NCBI GenBank assembly: GCA_021018815.1
Contig: JAITYX010000059.1
Location: forward strand, 3,224,001 to 3,288,000
Source: Talinum fruticosum
Taxonomy: Eukaryota; Streptophyta; Magnoliopsida; Caryophyllales; Talinaceae
Reading direction: 5' to 3'
Length of the DNA stretch: 64,000 nt
Below, piece after piece: positions 51,675-63,394 of the stretch. Position 1 is the first letter of the stretch; the number at the start of each line of letters is the position of its first letter. A program made the position numbers and the translations under genes. The notes beneath the pieces were generated by a model, which was not told the origin of the DNA, searched no databases, and saw only the letters and a program-made list of their open reading frames with translations.

Positions 51675-51868
51675 TTGAAGTACCCTGTTTCCAGACGGAA
51701 AGGTAGCTTGCCGGTATACCCGGGAAATGAATCCACGACTGTAGCAGCCAAGGAAATCGGAGCAAAATCAAGTATGATGAGGAGACACAAAACTGGAAGA
51801 GAGTTGATCAAGTACTGGAGTTTGGACTTGGCACCGGAACTGAAGCTATGGATTTCTCTTTTGGCCAT
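43618..51868 (-). CDS. Serine carboxypeptidase-like protein (SCPL-A), 14 exons
   Basis: Exons: 51868-51684, 51566-51421, 50394-50315, ~50215-50093, 47468-47366, 46959-46922, 46597-46502, 46157-46071, 45958-45881, 45747-45676, 44296-44178, 44087-43974, 43857-43803 and 43698-43618. Total 1377 nt, 458 aa. N-terminal hydrophobic signal at about 21-41, then [16 protein letters not shown] (oxyanion region), [20 protein letters not shown], and the nucleophile region [10 protein letters not shown] (Ser197, codon 47414-47412; family norm GDSYSG). Next are [20 protein letters not shown] (Asp378) and [10 protein letters not shown] (His436). All three triad residues are present. The pattern fits the plant SCPL acyltransferase/peptidase clade, secreted or vacuolar; substrate unknown. 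Oddities: exon 4 has no canonical AG or in-phase GT, and intron 10 starts GC (AAG|GCGGGT). Intron 4 holds nested insertions. Without a splice solution for exon 4 the gene may be inactive. Confidence 0.85.
44985..45292. mobile_element. Candidate miniature element in SCPL-A intron 10
   Basis: The left text AGGGCACTTTGGTTCACC and the complement of the right end (GAGGGTGTTTGGGAATGGAA) look like imperfect terminal inverted repeats of the common plant GGGTGTTTGG type. No target duplication found. Confidence 0.35.
47082..47148. repeat. (TA)n microsatellite
   Basis: More than 30 TA units in intron 5 of SCPL-A. Confidence 0.95.
47757..49901. mobile_element. 2.1-kb insertion in SCPL-A intron 4 with nested LTR-like sequence
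   Basis: The ends TTAGAGACC (47758-47766) and GGTCTCTAA (49893-49901) are inverted. They are flanked by CAGGTC on both sides (47751-47756 and 49902-49907). The paralogous intron in SCPL-B reads GATTCCATGTC at the same point without the insert, so this is an insertion. Element class is uncertain; the flanking duplication is shorter than the 8-9 bp of hAT or Mutator types. Confidence 0.6.
48234..49611 (+). mobile_element. Solo-LTR-like sequence nested in the intron insertion
   Basis: Starts TGTTCAGTCC and ends CTTCCCTAACA. It contains a TATA box (TATAAAAG at about 48541), leader-like text (TTAGGGTTTTTAGGCACC) and the phrase CTCTGTGGACACGACCC near the 3' end, which is typical of plant Ty3 LTR ends. 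A palindromic patch GCACGGCCGTGC is at about 48494. No 5-bp duplication was found, so the ends are approximate. No internal retrotransposon genes are present. Confidence 0.5.
51643..51675. repeat. (GA)n tract
   Basis: GA repeat at the start of SCPL-A intron 1. A shorter version (60944-60960) is at the same place in SCPL-B. Confidence 0.9.
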
Positions 51869-53732
51869 GGATAGTTTGTTTGACTCAGCTCTTGATACTT
51901 CCGGTTGTAGATAAGACCATATCTTGAGATGGAGGAGGAGGACTACATGGTGGACGTTCCATATCACCATTCATGGCGCGGACCCAGGAATTTAACTAGG
52001 AGACGATGAAGTAATCAAGGGAAAGGGAATAGCAAAATAAAAGAGAGCTAAAAAGTTTACTTTTGAAACAAAAATGAAGATGTCATTAGTAGGATTTGAA
52101 CATTCAACCTCACACTTACCATCTCAGCTACCATCTTTTACCTATAATGTCTTGCTATATAAAACTTTTAATTTTTTTGAATGGGGTCAGCTGATGTCCG
52201 CCACTGCATATGGTACGTACAATCCAAATAAAATTACGTTAATATATATAGTAATCAGTAGCACGGTTAAAAAATCGGGTTTGGATTAATTTAGATTCGG
52301 ACAAAAATATCATACTCGGACACTCGTTCGAATTGCAGATTTGTACGCTCCGATCGGACTTGGATCCGAACCCGAATTTTCGATATCTAAACCCGAATGT
52401 CCGAATATTTTATTGAAATTTTTGTAGATTTTAATTATACCTAAATCTGAATGACCGAATAGGTGAACCCGAATAAGTCACAAAATTCGGACAACCCAAA
52501 CTCAAATTGTCAAACTTGAACCCGACCCAAATTTTAATTTGGACATGATCGATTGTCCGGATTTAAAATTCGGACAAAAACTTTGTGATTGGACCCAATT
52601 TTTTCTGGTCGGACAAATTCGAACTATCGGATCGGACGGAATTTTGCCAAGCACTAATATGTATAAGTAGTTGTAGGTCCCTAATTTGTTCATGTGACCC
52701 TTGTGTCTTGAGCTATCAAAAATTTGGATTTAGGTTAAATCGGGTTGAAAAAATTGATTATTGGACAAAATTTTTGTCAAATACTCGATTTTTTTTTGGT
52801 CAAACAATTTAGATAAGCGTAAATTCATATTAGAATTAGGTTCAAACAATAGAAATATGAAAATTTATGTCCGAATTTTAAATTCAGAAAAAAGTTATAT
52901 CGGAACCCAATTTTCTCCGAGTCGGATAAATTCGAATAATCGGATCGTACGAAATTTTGTCAGTACTAACAAATACATATATATAATTACGTATAAAAAC
53001 ATTATCACCGTCCATAGCAAAATTGAGTATGGAATTTGATTTATGTCACAACCACTTTTAATTGTATCATCGCCTACTTTTATAAAATGACCCTTGTGTT
53101 TGTGGCTACGTAGTACACAGTAGTACATATATGCAATTATGTATATTATCGCCGTCGGTGGCAAAATTAAGTATGGAAGGGGATTTATGTCACAACCACT
53201 TTTAATTGTATCATCACCTACTTTTATAAAAGGACGGAAAAAGTTTACAAGATATTTATTATTAAAGATGAATTTTTTTTTTTTTGGAGATTTCCAGATT
53301 TATCTAGTTAATTTTACTATTTTAACCCCTAGGAAAATCATAGTTGTTGTAACAAAATTATAGGGAAAAACTAGGATATTGAATTGGAAGCTTTGTAACA
53401 TTTTGACATTAGTTCCTCTAGCCAAGGAGGTGGAAAAAACTATTAATATAATACTCTATGTCACATTTACAATAACTACACTTATCATAAATATGAGACG
53501 AGTGAGGCCACAAAGTTAATTACTTTGTAAAGAATTAATTTAGGGACGAGTGACCCGATCCTAATAAAAAAGTATGACAAGCAAGTAATATGTTGCACCT
53601 TGAAAGATTTGTGGTGATTGATTACACGTTCACATGTAGATGGGAATAGTGTTATAGTTACAAAGAACTGCTTATTGTAATTCTTATATTTGGCATGATT
53701 TGATATACGGTGCGGATTGAAAAACATTCGTT
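51869..53732. other. SCPL-A upstream region and intergenic repeats
   Basis: 52260-53000 is filled with degenerate TCGGACAAATTCGAA-type repeats. A segment containing CACAACCACTTTTAATTGTATCATC occurs twice here (53044 and 53193) and again with one change at 62805, showing local tandem duplication. No gene recognised. Confidence 0.5.
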
Positions 53733-54949
53733 CTAGAGGGATTGCATCCTAACCACCTTGTAAACATATCAAAACATTCTCGAGGCTTCTCCTCCTGTGA
53801 AGTGTGTCCTCCTCCCTGCAAAATAAACAACATATATGGTTGGCTTGGCTATATCACTTTTTCTCTAAGCTAAGAAAAAAATACCACCAAAAAGATGTTT
53901 TTATAGTAAATGTGTTTACTTTGACAGTAACAAATGTCATACGGTAGTGCCCATTTGAGAACTTTGTAGTGTACCTGCACAGAAATTCCATTTTTGAGAT
54001 GCGACAGAGATTTCGACACCGAAAAATGAAAGGGTTACTTACCCAGCAACTTGACCTTTAGTAAACCATGGCTTCCAACGATCTATAATTGGGAGATTCA
54101 ATCTCGTAATCCATTCCAGTGTGCCCACATATGGTATTGCCAAATCTTGGTCACCACTGCCCAAGGAAAGAAATGAATACGACGATGGAGGCAAAGAATA
54201 CTCCATCCTCAAATAATTACAAAGTACAGAACAGGAATTTACGAGAGAGAGATATGATTACCTGTAAATCAATGCATGCAACAACTCCTCGGTAAAATTC
54301 TGATGATAGCTGAAGCTGCTTTTAACATTCTCTGTGTACACTATAGTCCTATTGCATCTAATCCAAAGAGGTTTTGTACCCTGCATGAACCGGAAGCATA
54401 ATATATAGTTGAGAATTCATACCTCAACTTATTTACGATATATAGGGTTGGTTCTAGTCTGTTGTAAATAACAACCGTTAAGTCATAAATAATTATAAGG
54501 ATCTCTAAGATAGGTGTAAAATTAGCAGTTATAAGAATTAAGGGAGATAATTACATTTACCATTCCCTTGAGTTTTGTTGTAATAATTTTGAATATCCTC
54601 GCCTATTGGTATTAATTTTTTACCCCTCCTAGTTATATGAAATAATATAAACTGCAAATTTCGATGAGAAGATTGACTGAAGAGCAAAAATTACAAAAAT
54701 GTCCTCTTTAAATTTGAGAGAGTGATATTACGTTTTCTGTTATTAATTATCCTTTCCTAGTTTGCAATTTATTATACGAGATTATGAGAGCATGTATTCT
54801 AACTTGCCACGTACATGTATTTTTTTTAGGATTACTAAATTCCAAAAATCTAAAGTTCATTCTCTCCATCAACCATGATGCTCATTCTCCTGTCTAATAT
54901 TGAAAAAATTTGTGTCATGTTCTATTTAACTGTAAAGAGTTGTAAAACA

Positions 54950-55080
54950 ATAAGACAAGTAATGAGCTATAATGAAAATTGTAAGGAGTTGTAAGCAGTT
55001 ATAAGAAGTTGTAAGGAGATTTAAGTAGTTGTAAAGTTAGTTATAAAAAGTTGTAAGAAGTTATACAGTAAAGTTAAATT
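54950..55080. repeat. AGTTGTAAG/AGTTATAAG short repeats in SCPL-B intron 10
   Basis: About nine imperfect copies of a 9-12 bp unit (GTTGTAAGGA, GTTATAAGAA). Similar text occurs at 44365-44430 in SCPL-A intron 10 and, reversed, at 37380-37460. They look like subterminal repeats of one dispersed element family. Confidence 0.55.
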
Positions 55081-58000
55081 GAACAGTGCCAAAATCTTTA
55101 AAAAAACAATTTATACAGAAAACAAAGAATGCGCTAAGGTGCTCAATAACAATTCTTGGAGTTGTGGGGGAATTTATGAGAATTTATTGAAGTTGTAATA
55201 TTTATAAGTGCTTGGAGAAGTGGTGGGCATCTGATCTGAACCTTCTGAAGGAACCAAATATGAAAATCGAAACTAAAATTGAAACATTTTTGAAGTGAAA
55301 GCATAACATTTTCGAAAATGGTAAAAACCTAAGGGAGGAAAATGACTTGGTTGTAAACTAGGTCAGTAATAATTTACCCACCTGTCGAATGTGAAGAGCT
55401 TTCCGAACTTCTAAGTTATTAGCCCAAATGGGAATGAACCGTAAGTCACCTTCGTCTCCCTATAGCACAAAATAGACCAAAAAAAAAAAAAAAAAAGGAG
55501 GAAGGTCAAATTATCAAGACTTAATTACGAAGAAAAATCTAGCCATGCAAGCAAAGGTACAAGAGAGATACCGGACACATTCTTGGAGGCATTGAAGGAT
55601 TACATGAAGGCTTCAAGATGTGATAAAGGAATAGTGGATCGATATCCTGCAAGATTATTACACAATCATTCATTTTTTCCAAAGCAGACTGTGATTCTGC
55701 AAATTTAAATATAAGGCTGTCACATCGTATATGGATATCCGTAGATGGATGAGAAACAAACTCCAATAATGATATTATTGAAGTGATGCTCTCCAAAAGG
55801 CCACACATTGTGTTAACAAAAGCTATTATTTACCAACACGGGTGCCACAAATATTATACATGTGTCTAATTAATAGTTAGCATGACTACCATCTAAATTG
55901 CATTACTTATGAGTTCACTAGAAGAATAACTTAAATTTACCCTCTAATGAAAAAGAAAATCAATATCAGACTAGACAAAAAAATAACATTAAAATTCAGG
56001 TCAAAATAATGTGAAAATCTCATTTTTTAGAGTATAAAATCGTTTTTGAAATCGGCCTATTTGTAAATCTCGTTAAAAAAATTGTCATCTTTCAATATGC
56101 ATCCACATATAGAACGTATAGTAACTTACATTTGATATTGCTTGAATATTCTTTAGGCATCTTGTGTTTCTTGGATCGACGGGTTCATAATTCTCATGAC
56201 AACTTTCCTTGGTTGCCTTTGTACAGGAAAGTAAGATGTCAAATCTCAAGTTTATTCTCAAGTAGAAAGGTATAATATGAACTTCACATAAAAGTAAAAT
56301 GGAAATTTCAAATCCTTTTACAAAAATCATACCTAAGAAAGACACGAGAAGGGTCCAATGTAAACTTATAGAGACACCAACTTTCCTGTTGATCCTATAT
56401 TTAATACTTTTTTTAACTAACTACATATTGATTTACTAAAAAATAATTGTTAGTAAGACAATTTATCTGATTTCAGACATGCATATTTAGCTATTTAATC
56501 CGACCGCTATTTTGATAGAACAAATTTTGATCTCAAGGCAAAAATTCAGTAGATAAAAATGTGCTAAATATATCTATGACTTTATTCCTCTTAGATTTAG
56601 GTGATCCGATTTTATTTCAAGATTGTGTTTCCTTATTTGAACGAAATCTAAATCTACATATTAAGGATAGATTTCGATTGATTATAATCTTGAAATCTAT
56701 GGAAATATTGTAATCATATTTTAGCATGATATTACGTAAAATCTTAACCTTTTCACATAATATATTGAATCTATTTTTAGAGAGAAAGATGTCAGATCAT
56801 ACTTTTAAGGGTTGTAAGAAGTAGAAGTGGCAACTACGGTTATTAAGCATTGAATAAAGTGTATCAAGGCTGATTTAGTATTTGTATGTACAAGCATTTC
56901 AAAAAGAAGTTAAAATTGGCAAGAATCAACACTCGGATAGCAAGTTAGATCCTATAAAAAATTAGTTACCCAATCGGACAAAGAAGATCAAATTATAACG
57001 ATAACTTCTTTCAATCACAACGGTCTTGGACATGAAAATAATGTTATAAAAGATGAAGTCAAGACCAGAAGCAAGCAAGCAAGACAGCACACATCATATA
57101 TTAATTATAATCATCTCTTGTAACCTCAATTATATATTCATCTTGTAGCAAAGTGTCTTAGGTTAGATACTTTGTGAGTTTAAGTAGCAAAGAGTCTTGG
57201 GAAGATTGCTTTATGAGTTGTAACACTTGAGTAAAGTGTGAGTGGTGGACTTCTAGAGTAAGTATACTCGAAAGGCCGGTTAGTGAGTTAAGTGAAGGAC
57301 TCATCTTACAGTCAAATCAATAAGAGAAGTAGAAGATAATCATAAGGTAGGAAAACTTAGGTGGTAACTAACCCAAATATTTGAATTTGGGCCAAGATCG
57401 TGAACAAATAAACTTGCCTTGTCCACTTTACATTTTTTGTTTGTTTGTTTACTTCATATCTAACCATTCAACATAGTCGACGCCCTAAAACTTTAAAATA
57501 CCCTATTCACCCCCTTAAGGGTATATCTGGCCCTTTAGGAACTTACAATAACATAGAACAATTCCAATCCATGCTAAAAATATTCTCGAGATAGTGCCTT
57601 TTTAGTTTGTTTGAGAAGTAAATAAGCTTTTTTTTTCTACTGTTAAAACTAAAATGATAATGACGAAGATAGGGAATTGAGTTGTAGATTGTAACTAATT
57701 TCTTTAAAAAAATAAAATACAAGCTAACTGTTTACCTCGTAAAGTTCATCGGACAAAAGAGAAACCCGATGAGCGAACTTATATCTTGAACTCGAGTGCT
57801 TTTTCCGTGAAAGGATTTCCCAGTATGTAACCCTACAATGAAAATGGATGTTGTTGGCCCTTGTACTTCTTCTATGTGAGTCTGAGGGATTCCATGGTTA
57901 CAACTATACAACATACCTTGAGATTCATCAATGGCCCAGCTCCAGCTTTGTTCCCTTAAAAAGGATATGATCGATACATGTAAGAGAGGAGAACAATCAC

Positions 58001-58804
58001 GGACGGAATTAATTGTGATATTGAAGTTGGTAGATTACCATGCAAAATTTCTTGGACAACAAGAGGGAGGGGAATGCCTGAGTAGGAACTACCAGCAATG
58101 TAAAGAGGATTCTCTTGCAGTTCGCTATGTTCTTCTTGAAGCCACTGTATGCATGCATTTACCAAGAGACACAAAATTCAGATACAACAATACAAATTGC
58201 AATTATCATAAAACTATGCTCTCTCTGTCACGTTTAATTACTTGTAATCAACACTTATACTCTCGGAAATAGAAAAAAAACCTTAGCCACCTCCTTCTGT
58301 CTTAGCAAATAGATATATGCTACTTTAGGTAGTTATTCTATAACTCATAGTCGTTTGGAAAAGACATAAAACGTTGAAGAATATGATTAGTGATATGATG
58401 GATGCTATGTCTTTAGAGTCGGACGACGATATATTTACCATTAACTTTTTAAATATGATAATTTATGTTAATATTTAAATTTATTCTTATTAGGTAATTC
58501 TTTATAAATGTCATATAACATTTCATTATTAATGAATATCTCTTTTTCTATAAAAGAAAAAAGTACTTGTAATTCCCTTCACATATTCTCAAAATTCATT
58601 GCATAGTTTCTATGCTCATATTATTCATTAAACTTTTTATACCAAAATAATAACAATAACTATTGATTGATGTTTAGAAAATAGAAATTTGTGCATAGTT
58701 TCTATACATATTTACATTCTCCACTAACGGATTCCATGTCTTTTGAAACCGAAAGATAAAAAACAATTTCTAGTCTAATTTAGGGTATGTGCTTTAGGGT
58801 GGTA

Positions 58805-59290
58805 AATGAGAAAAATCCACCCTCACTCACAGTCAATAACTCTCAACTATATTCACCTACACTTTCAGAAAATTCACTCAACCACGTTTAGCAACATTCA
58901 CTACACCTTCGATTACAAAAATACTTTCTGAACCATACTTCCTAGAAAAATTCACATTCATCAAGACTCAATTACTCAATCATACTCACCCATAAACTAC
59001 ACATTTTAATCCCCGAAAGAACAAACCCTTGAGTATGGTTGAGTGTGGATAAGTGTAGTTGAGAGCGGATTTTTTAGAAAGTGTGGTTGAGAATGATTGA
59101 GAGTGTATTTTTATAATTGAAGGAATATGTTACTGTGATTAAGTGTGGTGAGTGTGGTTAAGTGTGAGTAAATGTAGTTGAATGTTAGTGATTGTGGAGA
59201 TCATACATTGTATTGTTATTTTAAGTGGTCAAAATGTGTGATTCGTGATAAGTGTGATTAAGTGTGAATGAATGTGGTTGAACATTGGTG
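58805..59290. repeat. Foldback-like array of GTGTGGTTGA motifs in SCPL-B intron 4
   Basis: The left half (58830-58990) is rich in CACACT / CTCAACCAC / ATTCAC on the plus strand. The right half (59030-59290) holds the reverse complement form (AGTGTGGTTGA, AGTGTGATTAAGTGTG) many times. The halves could pair as a long imperfect hairpin. It is absent from SCPL-A intron 4. Confidence 0.6.
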
Positions 59291-61600
59291 AGAATACGTA
59301 CAAGAGGGCTGGAAGAAAAACAACACTGAATAAAAAGATGCACATTCATAACTATAGTAATATGATCAAGGGAAGAAGTTCCGAATGGAGATGAGGGTTT
59401 TTTCTAACCTTTTTAGGAAATCATAGTTCCGCCTCGCTGCCTTGATGTCATCACTGTAATACCCTTGCGGAGTTTTTGAATACGAGAAGCCTGTCCCAAC
59501 TGGTGCATCGATAAATATTATGTTAGCAACCCGAGAACGATCAAGCATTAACATGGTATTACTTTTATCGATCGTAACACTTTGTTTATACAAGGTTTTG
59601 ATGTCTAAACAACAAATTAATTATGGTACCTTTGTCCATGAATAAAGATTCAGTTTGAACGTTGGCACTCCTGTTTGCCAACTCACTGCATAATCCACAT
59701 TCGGAGGACTCGCATCGAGTTTAATGTAGGGTGAAGGAAGATCGAAGAAGCTGAAATGAGGTGATTAGTTGGGTGGGATATGAGATATTTGGGAATGACC
59801 AAAGGACATGAATTAAGATAGGAGTTTAAGGATACTCGGCAAGTACTTGCTAGTCTTCGATCGTGTTGCTAGCATATTATTCCAATCAAACAAAATGATT
59901 TGGGATCTCTTAATATCGGCCTCTATGCTTGTAGGGGTACAAATATATATCTGTGTACTTCTGGTTTTGTTCGTAAAGATAAAATTATTTGTATCTCAGA
60001 TTTCGTGAAAATGTGACGTTGTTGTGGATACACTAATACAAAATGTAACTTGAAGTTATAAAATTATTTTATCCAAGGTTCATTGAGTTGCAAGAAGCAT
60101 GTGTTAAGTAAATTCAGTTGGCCAACTTCCTTCTTGTAAAGGTTAGAGGTAGATATGCAAAAAATTATTTGAGACCTAAAATTTGAGTAAAGGGAGATGT
60201 AAAAAAATAAAATGACTTATTTGGTACTCTCTCCATTTGATATTACTTATTTAATTAAATTAAAAGTCTGATTTTTGTTAAACATAAATAAAACTCTTAT
60301 TTCTCATAACGGAAGAAGTAGAATATAGAAACACAAAAAAAAAAACTACAAAATTATGAATTTTCAAGGTAAATCCATATGTTCAACATTAGTAATCATT
60401 ATAGACTTGCCAATAAATTATTTTATACTATTTTATATTTATATTTTCTTTAAATTTCACAACTTTTTCTTTTATAAGATAACGGGACTAAGCTGTAAAC
60501 ATTAGTTAGATAGTGGCCCACCGGAATTGTAAATCACCCCAAGCGGGCCCCACTCAAAGTGAAATAATGACTTTGGCAGAACGAAGAACTCGTTTGTGAG
60601 GCCTAGCTAGAAGTTTGGATTTGGAAATTGGGAAGTTGGGAGTTCGATTCTCCAGGTGGAAGCTTAGATTTGGAAATGGGAAAGGTGGGAGGGAGCAAGA
60701 GTAAGAGAGGAGTATGGGCAAGAAGGGGAAGAGGAAGAGGAAGATACCAGATTCCAAAAGAAAACCAGACAAACCAGAACAGCCAGGGCCGCCAGTGAGC
60801 CAAAGCAAAAGTGGGTCTGTTTTGGGATCTCTCTCCGACTCAACGAAGTAGTAGAATAGCTGGATTTCCTCCTCTTCCCCTACTCCAATGTATCTGCGTT
60901 CGTAAGTACAAACATACAATACCAAGATACAGACATGGACAAAGAGAGAGAGAGAGAGAGATTGAAGTACCCTGTTTCCAGACGGAAAGGTAGCTTGCCG
61001 GTATACCCGGGAAATGAATCCACGACTGTAGCAGCCAAGGAAATCGGAGCAAAATCAAGTATGATAAGGAGACACAAAACTGGAAGAGAGTTAATCAAGT
61101 ACTGGAGTTTGGACTTGGCACCGGAACTGAAGCTATGGATTTCTCCTTTGGCCATGGATAGTTTGTTTGACTCAGCTCTTGATACTTCAGGCTGTGGATA
61201 AGACCAGATCTTGAAATGGAGGAGGAGAACTATACATGGTCAACTTTCGATATCACCATATACGTTCAGATGGTCTGTATACTTAGTTGTAGGTCCCTAA
61301 TTTGTTCATGTGACCCTCATGTCTGTGGCTACACTAACAAAAATTTGGATTTGGGTTAAAATTAGATTGAAAAATTAATAAAATGATAAAATTTTTTGTC
61401 CAATATTCGGTTTTTTTTGTCGGATAATTTAGACAAATATAATTCGGATTAGAATCGAGTTCGGACTAATAGAAATAAGAAAATTTTATGTCAAAATTTT
61501 AAATTCAAATAAAAAGTCATACTCGAACCAATTTTTTTCAAATCGGACAAATTCGGTTACCTGGTATATATATGCAATTATGTATAAAAATACGGTTTTG

Positions 61601-62792
61601 CTAACCGTCGTCCGAGTTATTTTTATCCATTTAAAATGAAATCTTATCTTAATATAATTATTAGTATATTTTTTCTAAATAAAATCCTTTTATCATTCTA
61701 TTAAATCCCATTATCTAATATTTTTAAATTATTTTTTTACTAGAAATTCACCTAACTAAAAACTCTATCATTTTTTGTATTAAAATTCATCTCATCCCCT
61801 AGTTAAAAAGTCCACCATTTTTTTATCACAAAATTATACCGTTCAATTTTTCAGCTTGCGTGAACCGCATAAGTAAATGTATCACACTTAGATCTAGAAA
61901 CTGTTGAAGTAACACTAACTTGTGAAAGCTCTTCAGGTATGATGCTCATTCTGATGGTAAACGTGAAATACACAGGACTATGTTAGAACTTCTCAACCAG
62001 TTACATAGATTTCATGCAAGAGCATATGTCAAAGTCCTCCTTGCAACAAATAAAATTGAAAGCCTTGATCCAGCTTATTTGCTTCGTCCTACACATATAG
62101 ATCGAAAAATTTGAATTCCCACTTCCTGGTATTAAAACAAGGAGATGGATTTTCCATGTATGATGTATATTTACTGCTTGACTACTATTATCCTTATCGT
62201 AGCCATGTAGCCATGTCCCATCACACACGGAGTAGTTGCTTAATCTCGAATCGAATTCTATCATTGCACAGATTCATACTTCAAAAATGACACTAGCTCA
62301 TGATATCAATCTAGAAGAATTTGTTATGACTAAGGATGAGTTCTCTGGGGCTGATACAAAGTTAATGCATACTGTTTTGTTATTTGAAGTTATTTGCCGT
62401 AAATTTCATTAGACCATATGATTTTGATAAAAAAAAAAATGAAGGGTATAATTTGTTATGATCAAGGATGAGTGCTTCCACAGTGCATGCAAGTTGAAAA
62501 ATTGAAGGGCATAATTTTGTGATAAAAAATAGTGGACTTTTTAATTACGAAGTGAGATGAATTTTAATACAAAAAATGGTGCAGTTTTTAGTTAGCTAAA
62601 TTTTTATTAAAAACAGAAATAAATAATTTAGAAAGAATTAGATAATGGAATTTAATAAAATGATCAAAAGATTTTATTTAGAAAGAAAATATATTAGTAA
62701 TTATTTTATCCAATTTACAAAAAATTAGATAATGGGATGTAATAAAATGGATAAAAATAGCTCTTAACCGTCGCCCTAAGGACCACGGTTAG
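61601..62792. mobile_element. Pack-type DNA transposon with ~270-bp terminal inverted repeats
   Basis: The left arm 61601-61865 and right arm 62485-62792 are inverted copies. Each starts CTAACCGT at its outer end and shares TATTTTTATCCATTT, TTTTTGTATTAAAATTCATC and ATCACAAAATTAT. The right arm has about 20 extra bases near its end. The core carries a gene fragment of the proteasome ATPase RPT2. Long terminal repeats plus a captured gene piece fit Mutator-like Pack-MULEs. The right flank TGGAATTTG and left flank ACGGTTTTG do not form a clean 9-bp duplication, so the superfamily is inference. It lies between SCPL-B and SCPL-C. Confidence 0.82.
61937..62360 (+). pseudogene. Captured fragment of 26S proteasome regulatory subunit 4 (RPT2)
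   Basis: Two exon pieces with an intron between them. 61937 to about 62156 reads [20 protein letters not shown], then [20 protein letters not shown] and HIDRKI followed by TGA. 62272-62360 reads IHTSKMTLAHDINLEEFVMT, then KDEFSGAD. This is the second half of the AAA ATPase domain of RPT2 (sensor-1 ATN, arginine-finger region LLRPGRIDRK altered to [10 protein letters not shown]). The intron donor position reads CCATGTATG where a CAG/GTATG is expected; the acceptor CACAG is intact. Retained intron means it was captured from genomic DNA. It has an in-frame stop and frame loss, and lacks the Walker motifs, so it is not a functional ATPase. Confidence 0.88.
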
Positions 62793-63394
62793 TGGAATTT
62801 GATTTATGTCACAACCACATTTAATTGTATCATCACCTAGTATTATAAAGTGACCCTTGTGTCTGTGGCTACGTAGTATACAACAGTACATATATGCAAT
62901 TATGTATAAAAATATTTTATTATCGCCGTCGATGGCAAAATTGAGTATGGAAGTTGATTTATGTTGCAAATAATTATATCATCACCTACTTTTATGAAAG
63001 GACGAAAAAATTTACTAAGATATTTATTGTTTGAAGATGAAAATTTTGTTTTGGAGATTTTAAAATCTATCCAGTTAATTTTACTATTTTATCCCATAAG
63101 AAAAACGTAGTATGTTTAACAAAATTATAGGAAAAAATACATACCATAAATATGAGAGTGAGTGAGGTTACGAAGGTAAGTACTTTGCAAATGATTAATC
63201 TAAGGATGAGTGACCCGATCCTAATAAAAAAGTATTACAAGTTAGTAATATGTTGCGCTTTGAAAGATTTGTGGTGATTGATTACATGTTCACATGTAGA
63301 TGGGAATAGTGTTGTAGTTACAAAGAAAACTACTTATTGTAATTCTTATGTTTGGCATGATTTGATATACGGTGTGGATTGAAAAACATTCGTT
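62793..63394. other. Intergenic repeat region between the Pack element and SCPL-C
   Basis: Matches 53036-53730 (downstream flank of SCPL-B) in the same order, as expected for tandem duplication of the gene plus its 3' flank. No gene. Confidence 0.6.

Larger units (their letters stand above)
53733..61155 (-). pseudogene. Serine carboxypeptidase-like gene (SCPL-B), probably a pseudogene as read
   Basis: Exon positions mirror SCPL-A: 61155-60971, 60893-60748, ~59709-59630, ~59530-59409, 58144-58039, 57954-57917, 57832-57736, 56216-56130, 55646-55572, 55459-55382, 54380-54262, 54156-54043, 53974-53920 and 53815-53733. Exons 1-2 are nearly identical to SCPL-A. Lesions: the exon 3 acceptor is shifted by one base (GCGAGTCC versus GTAGGTCC). 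Exon 4 has no AG acceptor and a phase-2 donor. Exon 7 has one extra base (97 versus 96 nt, in an A-run), giving an early TAA. Exon 14 lacks one base, so the usual stop is bypassed. Triad text is otherwise kept ([21 protein letters not shown]). Intron 10 has a normal GTGGGT donor, unlike SCPL-A. Some lesions could be sequence errors, but the acceptor change is a substitution. Confidence 0.8.

Noticed and set aside
51581..51970. Start of SCPL-A at the earlier in-frame ATG (51970)
   Set aside because: The 34 extra residues are not signal-peptide-like. The Met at 51868 has better context and the same start is conserved at 61155 in SCPL-B.
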